From the NCBI RefSeq assembly GCF_028369295.1, contig NZ_JAQMYP010000039.1, forward strand, positions 35,784 through 99,783: DNA of 64,000 nucleotides, read 5' to 3'. The notes beneath the pieces are model-generated. The model was not told where the DNA came from. It was given only the letters and a program-made list of their open reading frames with translations, and did no database searches. Source of the stretch: Streptomyces sp. HD. Its GTDB lineage: Bacteria > Actinomycetota > Actinomycetes > Streptomycetales > Streptomycetaceae. Each line of letters opens with the position of its first letter. Within the stretch, counting starts at the first letter, position 1. Positions 59,112 through 64,000 of the stretch are shown here, in pieces. Made by a program: the position numbers and the translations under genes.

Positions 59112-59912
59112 ATGAACGATGTGAAGACCCCCAGGGGCACGGCCGAGGTCGTGTCCACCCACTCCGTGTTCGGCGCACCCTGCTGGGTGAGCCTGACCAG
59201 CCGCGACCTGGAGGCCACGCAGGCGTTCTACTCGGCCGTACTCGGCTGGCGCTGGCGGCCGGCCAAGCTGGGCGACCGGTTCCGGGTCGCGCTGGCGCAG
59301 AGCGTGCCGGTGGCCGGGATCGCCGCGGTCGCCTCGATGTGGCAGATGGCCGTGGCCTGGACGCCGTACTTCGCCGTGCCCAGCGCGGACGAGGCCGTGG
59401 CCCGGGTGCAGGAGCGCGGCGGCACCAGTGCCGTCGGGCCGCTGTCCCTGCCGCCGGGGCGGGCGGCGCTGCTCGCCGACCGGGACGGGGCGACGTTCGG
59501 CGTCTGGGAGGGGGAGCTCATCTCCAACTGGGAGACCTGGCGCCGTGCCGCACCGACGTTCATCCGGCTCCACACCCGCGACGCCTTCGACGCCGCCATG
59601 TTCTACGGCGAGGTCCTGGACTGGGCGACGGAGCGGCCGGGCTGCTGCGAGGTCCGCTACGAGGGCGGCGAGGTCGTGCTGCGCAGCGGCGGGGACGTGG
59701 TGGCGCGGATCGAGTCGGGGGCGCTGGAGGCCGCGCCCGATCCGACGATCCGGCCGCACTGGCAGGTGCACTTCGCGGTGCCCGACGTGGAAGGGTGCGC
59801 GCGGGCGGCGGAGCTGCACGGGGGGAGCGTGCTGTCGAAGGTCATTGACGAGGCCGTGCTGCGGGATCCGGACGGGGCACAGTTCACGGTGACCTTGCGA
59901 CGTGATCGGTAG
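59112..59912 (+). CDS. VOC-family (glyoxalase/bleomycin-resistance) protein, two domains
   Basis: The 266-residue protein has two VOC modules, one starting PCWVSLTSRDLEATQAFYS and another near RLHTRDAFDAAMFYGEVLDW, each with the beta-alpha-beta3 pattern. It may bind a metal or a small molecule. The ATG at 59112 begins after a short gap. It is convergent with glgX, 27 bp apart. Specific function unknown. Confidence 0.85.
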   Translation: MNDVKTPRGTAEVVSTHSVFGAPCWVSLTSRDLEATQAFYSAVLGWRWRPAKLGDRFRVALAQSVPVAGIAAVASMWQMAVAWTPYFAVPSADEAVARVQERGGTSAVGPLSLPPGRAALLADRDGATFGVWEGELISNWETWRRAAPTFIRLHTRDAFDAAMFYGEVLDWATERPGCCEVRYEGGEVVLRSGGDVVARIESGALEAAPDPTIRPHWQVHFAVPDVEGCARAAELHGGSVLSKVIDEAVLRDPDGAQFTVTLRRDR

Positions 59913-59939
59913 AAGCCGCGACTTCGGTGGAGGCCGCGG

Positions 59940-62092
<2,153 letters not shown>

Positions 62093-62096
<4 letters not shown>

Positions 62097-62605
62097 CGGG
62101 CCTCCTCCAGGACTTCGTCCCGGGTGCCCACCGCGTCGGCCAGGGCCGTGACGGGCACCTCGCGGGGCACTCCGCGCGCCTCGCGCAGGCTGGGTGCGGG
62201 AGCCGCCGGCATGAGCGGGGCGCGCTCGCCGGCGCGGGCGCGCTGGGAGAACCAGATCACCTTGCTGCCGGTCCCGGTGGCACAGCAGCCCCAGCCGTCG
62301 CTCATCGCCGCGAGGTGTTGCAGGCAGGCGCGCAGTTCGTGGTCCGGGCGCAGGGCGCGGTCGTTGTCGCCGATGGCGGTGATGAGGTGCTGGCCGTTCC
62401 ACCACATCTCGATCGAGGTGCTCTTGTCCGTCGCATGCTCGTCGATGGCCCGCAGCAGCATCTCCGTGCCGCGGCGGACGGGCTCGACAAGGGTCTCCAG
62501 GTCCCAGTACCGGAGGTGGGCGGCCAGAATTCGGCTGACCTGACCCACCCGTTCGGGGCTGACTTCCACATCGAGGTGGTAGTAGCAGGGCACTGCGGTC
62601 TTCAC
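62093..62605 (-). CDS. RsbW-like ATP-binding protein
   Basis: The 170-residue protein starts VKTAVPCYYHLDVEVSPERV and has the helices and WDLETLVEPVRRGTEMLLRA, IEMWWNGQHLITAIGDND and SDGWGCCATGTGSKVIWF of the Streptomyces GHKL-type anti-sigma-like ATPases. The N-box Asn is not obvious, so ATPase activity is uncertain. The GTG at 62605 has GGAGGTAACGAC upstream. It is translationally coupled to glgX, an unusual pairing of a regulator with a metabolic gene. Confidence 0.8.
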
Positions 62606-62822
62606 CGTCGTTACCTCCTCACCGCGAAAGCTCCCGCTCTCCTCGCCCCTGCGGGACGGGCCCCGAACACGGAGCGTGAGCACTGATCGCTTCTGAGTCA
62701 CTCCAGGGTGAGTGCCGTACGCCATTCGTGCAACAGGAACGCGCGCCCGGGGTAGTTGAAGCTCCAACAGGACGCTGCGTCATCGACCATGCACCATGTG
62801 TGAAGACCTCGATGCCCGTAAC

Positions 62823-62852
62823 GGAACCCGTGCGTGTGCGCGCACGGGTTCC
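62823..62852. promoter_or_regulatory. Perfect 12-bp stem hairpin ahead of DUF5133 gene
   Basis: Arms 62823-62834 and 62841-62852 pair perfectly around a 6-nt loop, 52 bp ahead of the 62905 start, in the 299-bp divergent gap 62606-62904. There is no T tract, so it may be a leader structure or a binding site rather than a terminator. Confidence 0.55.
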
Positions 62853-62904
62853 GCCCGACGGTCGGGAGACGCGTCATCGAGCAGCCCGGAAGGTGAACGG
62901 CGCC

Positions 62905-63207
62905 ATGCTGCTACCGGCCAAAGCCGAAGTCGCCCGGCAACTGCGGCGATACCGGGCCTGGGAACGCGCCATGCTCGCGGCCCCGGCCGACCACGCGGTG
63001 CGCGCCACGTTCGAGGACGCCGGCTACACGCTGTGCGTCCTGATGGGGAAGCGCTGCGCGCGCGAGGCCGTGGACGCGGCGGAGCGCTATCTGCGCATCA
63101 CCCTGGCGGCCTACCTCCGGGAGCAGGACGAGCGGACCCGTACCCGCCCGGCGGCGCGGCGGGGTCCGCCGAGATCACGGCGGTGGCGTTTCCTCGCGGG
63201 GAGATAG
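62905..63207 (+). CDS. DUF5133 protein
   Basis: The 100-residue protein matches the Streptomyces DUF5133 pattern: MLLPAKAEVARQLRRYRAWE, then VRATFEDAGYTLCVLMGKR and CAREAVDAAERYL. The C-terminus is very basic. I chose the ATG at 62905, with GGAAGGTG upstream. No function is known; it sits 80 bp ahead of glgE. Confidence 0.8.
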   Translation: MLLPAKAEVARQLRRYRAWERAMLAAPADHAVRATFEDAGYTLCVLMGKRCAREAVDAAERYLRITLAAYLREQDERTRTRPAARRGPPRSRRWRFLAGR

Positions 63208-63244
63208 CACGCGGACCGGCGCCTTCCGGCGCAGTTGGATCCCC

Positions 63245-63265
63245 GGCCGGGCCTGGTGCCCGGCC
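63245..63265 (+). terminator. Short hairpin between DUF5133 gene and glgE
   Basis: GGCCGGGC-N5-GCCCGGCC forms a perfect 8-bp stem about 40 bp after the DUF5133 stop and 22 bp before the glgE start. Confidence 0.45.
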
Positions 63266-63287
63266 TTGAGCACGGTGGAGGTGAACC

Positions 63288-64000
63288 ATGGGCAGGACCA
63301 AGAGCAGGGCCGGTGCAGGCACCGGGACCATCGGCCGCATCCCGGTACGCGATGTGCGGCCGGCCGTGGAGTGCGGCCGGCATCCGGCGAAGGCGGTTGC
63401 GGGAGAGACCTTCGAGGTCTCCGCCACCGTGTTCCGCGAGGGCCATGACGCCGTGGCCGCCAATGTCGTGCTGACCGATCCGGACGGCCGTCCCGGCCCC
63501 TGGACGCCCATGCACGAACTGGCTCCGGGCACCGACCGCTGGGGCGCCAAGGTGACACCGCCCTCGGTGGGCCGCTGGACGTTCCATGTGGAGGCCTGGA
63601 GCGATCCGGTCACGACCTGGCGGCATCACGCCCGGATCAAGATCCCGGCCGGGATCGACGTCGGGCTGGTCCTGGAGGAGGGCGGCGACCTGTACGAGCG
63701 TGCGGCCGCCGGAGTGCCCGACGACGCGGGGCGGGCGACGGTGATGGCCGCCGCGAACGCGTTGCGGGACGACTCGCTGCCGCCCGAGTCGCGGCTGGCG
63801 GCGGCCTTCGCGGCGAACGTGGACGCGGTGTTGGGGCGGTATCCGCTGCGGGACCTGGTCACCGCCTCCGAGCCGCTGCCCCTGCTGGTGGAGCGCGAAC
63901 GCGCCCTGTACGGCTCCTGGTACGAGTTCTTCCCCCGCTCCGAGGGCACCCCCGAACACCCCCACGGCACCTTCACCACCGCCGCCCGCCGGCTGCCCGA
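63288..64000 (+). CDS. glgE: Alpha-1,4-glucan:maltose-1-phosphate maltosyltransferase GlgE, 3' end outside window
   Basis: The 237 visible residues match the GlgE N-terminal domain: IGRIPVRDVRPAVECGRHPA, GETFEVSATVFREGHDAVAA, WTFHVEAWSDPVTTWRHHA and LYGSWYEFFPRSEG. GlgE uses maltose-1-phosphate to extend alpha-glucans. The catalytic barrel lies beyond the right edge. The ATG at 63288 has GGAGGTG upstream. Confidence 0.93.
   Translation, partial: MGRTKSRAGAGTGTIGRIPVRDVRPAVECGRHPAKAVAGETFEVSATVFREGHDAVAANVVLTDPDGRPGPWTPMHELAPGTDRWGAKVTPPSVGRWTFHVEAWSDPVTTWRHHARIKIPAGIDVGLVLEEGGDLYERAAAGVPDDAGRATVMAAANALRDDSLPPESRLAAAFAANVDAVLGRYPLRDLVTASEPLPLLVERERALYGSWYEFFPRSEGTPEHPHGTFTTAARRLP

Overview
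The window is high-GC actinobacterial chromosome, almost certainly Streptomyces. Codon third positions are G/C-rich, GTG and TTG starts are common, genes overlap at ATGA/GTGA junctions, and typical Streptomyces families are present (SpoIIE phosphatases with PAS/GAF domains, SigB-type sigma factor, ANTAR protein, DUF5133, GlgE/GlgX, MMPL exporters, CYP with ferredoxin). No rRNA, tRNA, CRISPR array or insertion sequence was seen.

Region 1 (1-24.4 kb) is a biosynthetic gene cluster that runs off the left edge. A leftward operon encodes a hotdog thioesterase, FAD-linked oxidase, Baeyer-Villiger-type monooxygenase, HSL-type esterase, aldehyde dehydrogenase, aspartate 1-decarboxylase and an asparagine-synthetase-like amidotransferase (3' end missing). 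It diverges from a rightward operon with AcpS, malonyl transferase, ketoreductase, ACP, dehydratase, a GcvT-like protein, one 823-residue polypeptide carrying a complete ketosynthase followed by a chain-length-factor-like half, a 52-residue peptide, a second AcpS-fold protein without the usual metal Asp, an SDR, an MFS exporter, a RsbW-like ATPase and an MMPL exporter. Convergent to it are an acyl-CoA/ACP ligase and an orphan winged-helix regulator; a DeoR regulator closes the cluster. No enoyl reductase is seen, so I infer a polyene or reduced-polyketide acyl chain joined to or finished with beta-alanine or an amide. Two facing promoters with good -35/-10 boxes lie in 7.8-8.0 kb, and four heptamers at an exact 11-bp period lie upstream of the winged-helix gene.

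Region 2 (24.4-37.3 kb) holds two small secreted paralogues, an alpha/beta hydrolase, a TauD-family dioxygenase, a P-loop kinase-like protein, and a fructan/sucrose locus: a Tat-exported GH32 diverging from an ABC importer (no ATPase), a cytoplasmic GH32 and a LacI-family repressor, with matching operator-like repeats in the divergent promoter. An aldo/keto reductase and a secreted cupin follow.

Region 3 (37.3-50 kb) is regulatory and stress genes: a multidomain SpoIIE phosphatase, a frameshifted DUF5937/ArsR-type regulator relic, a TetR with a perfect operator, BCP peroxiredoxin plus a DoxX-like protein, an AraC/MFS divergent pair, MarR, a P450-ferredoxin-reductase operon, an atypical OmpR-type regulator and a second TetR.

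Region 4 (49-64 kb) holds a NarL-type two-component pair, an ATP-dependent DNA ligase, a secreted NLP (necrosis-inducing) protein, an intact DUF5937/ArsR regulator diverging from an MFS exporter, a detached hemC, a SigB-type sigma factor, an ANTAR protein, a VOC protein, glgX with an upstream RsbW-like ATPase, a DUF5133 protein and the start of glgE.
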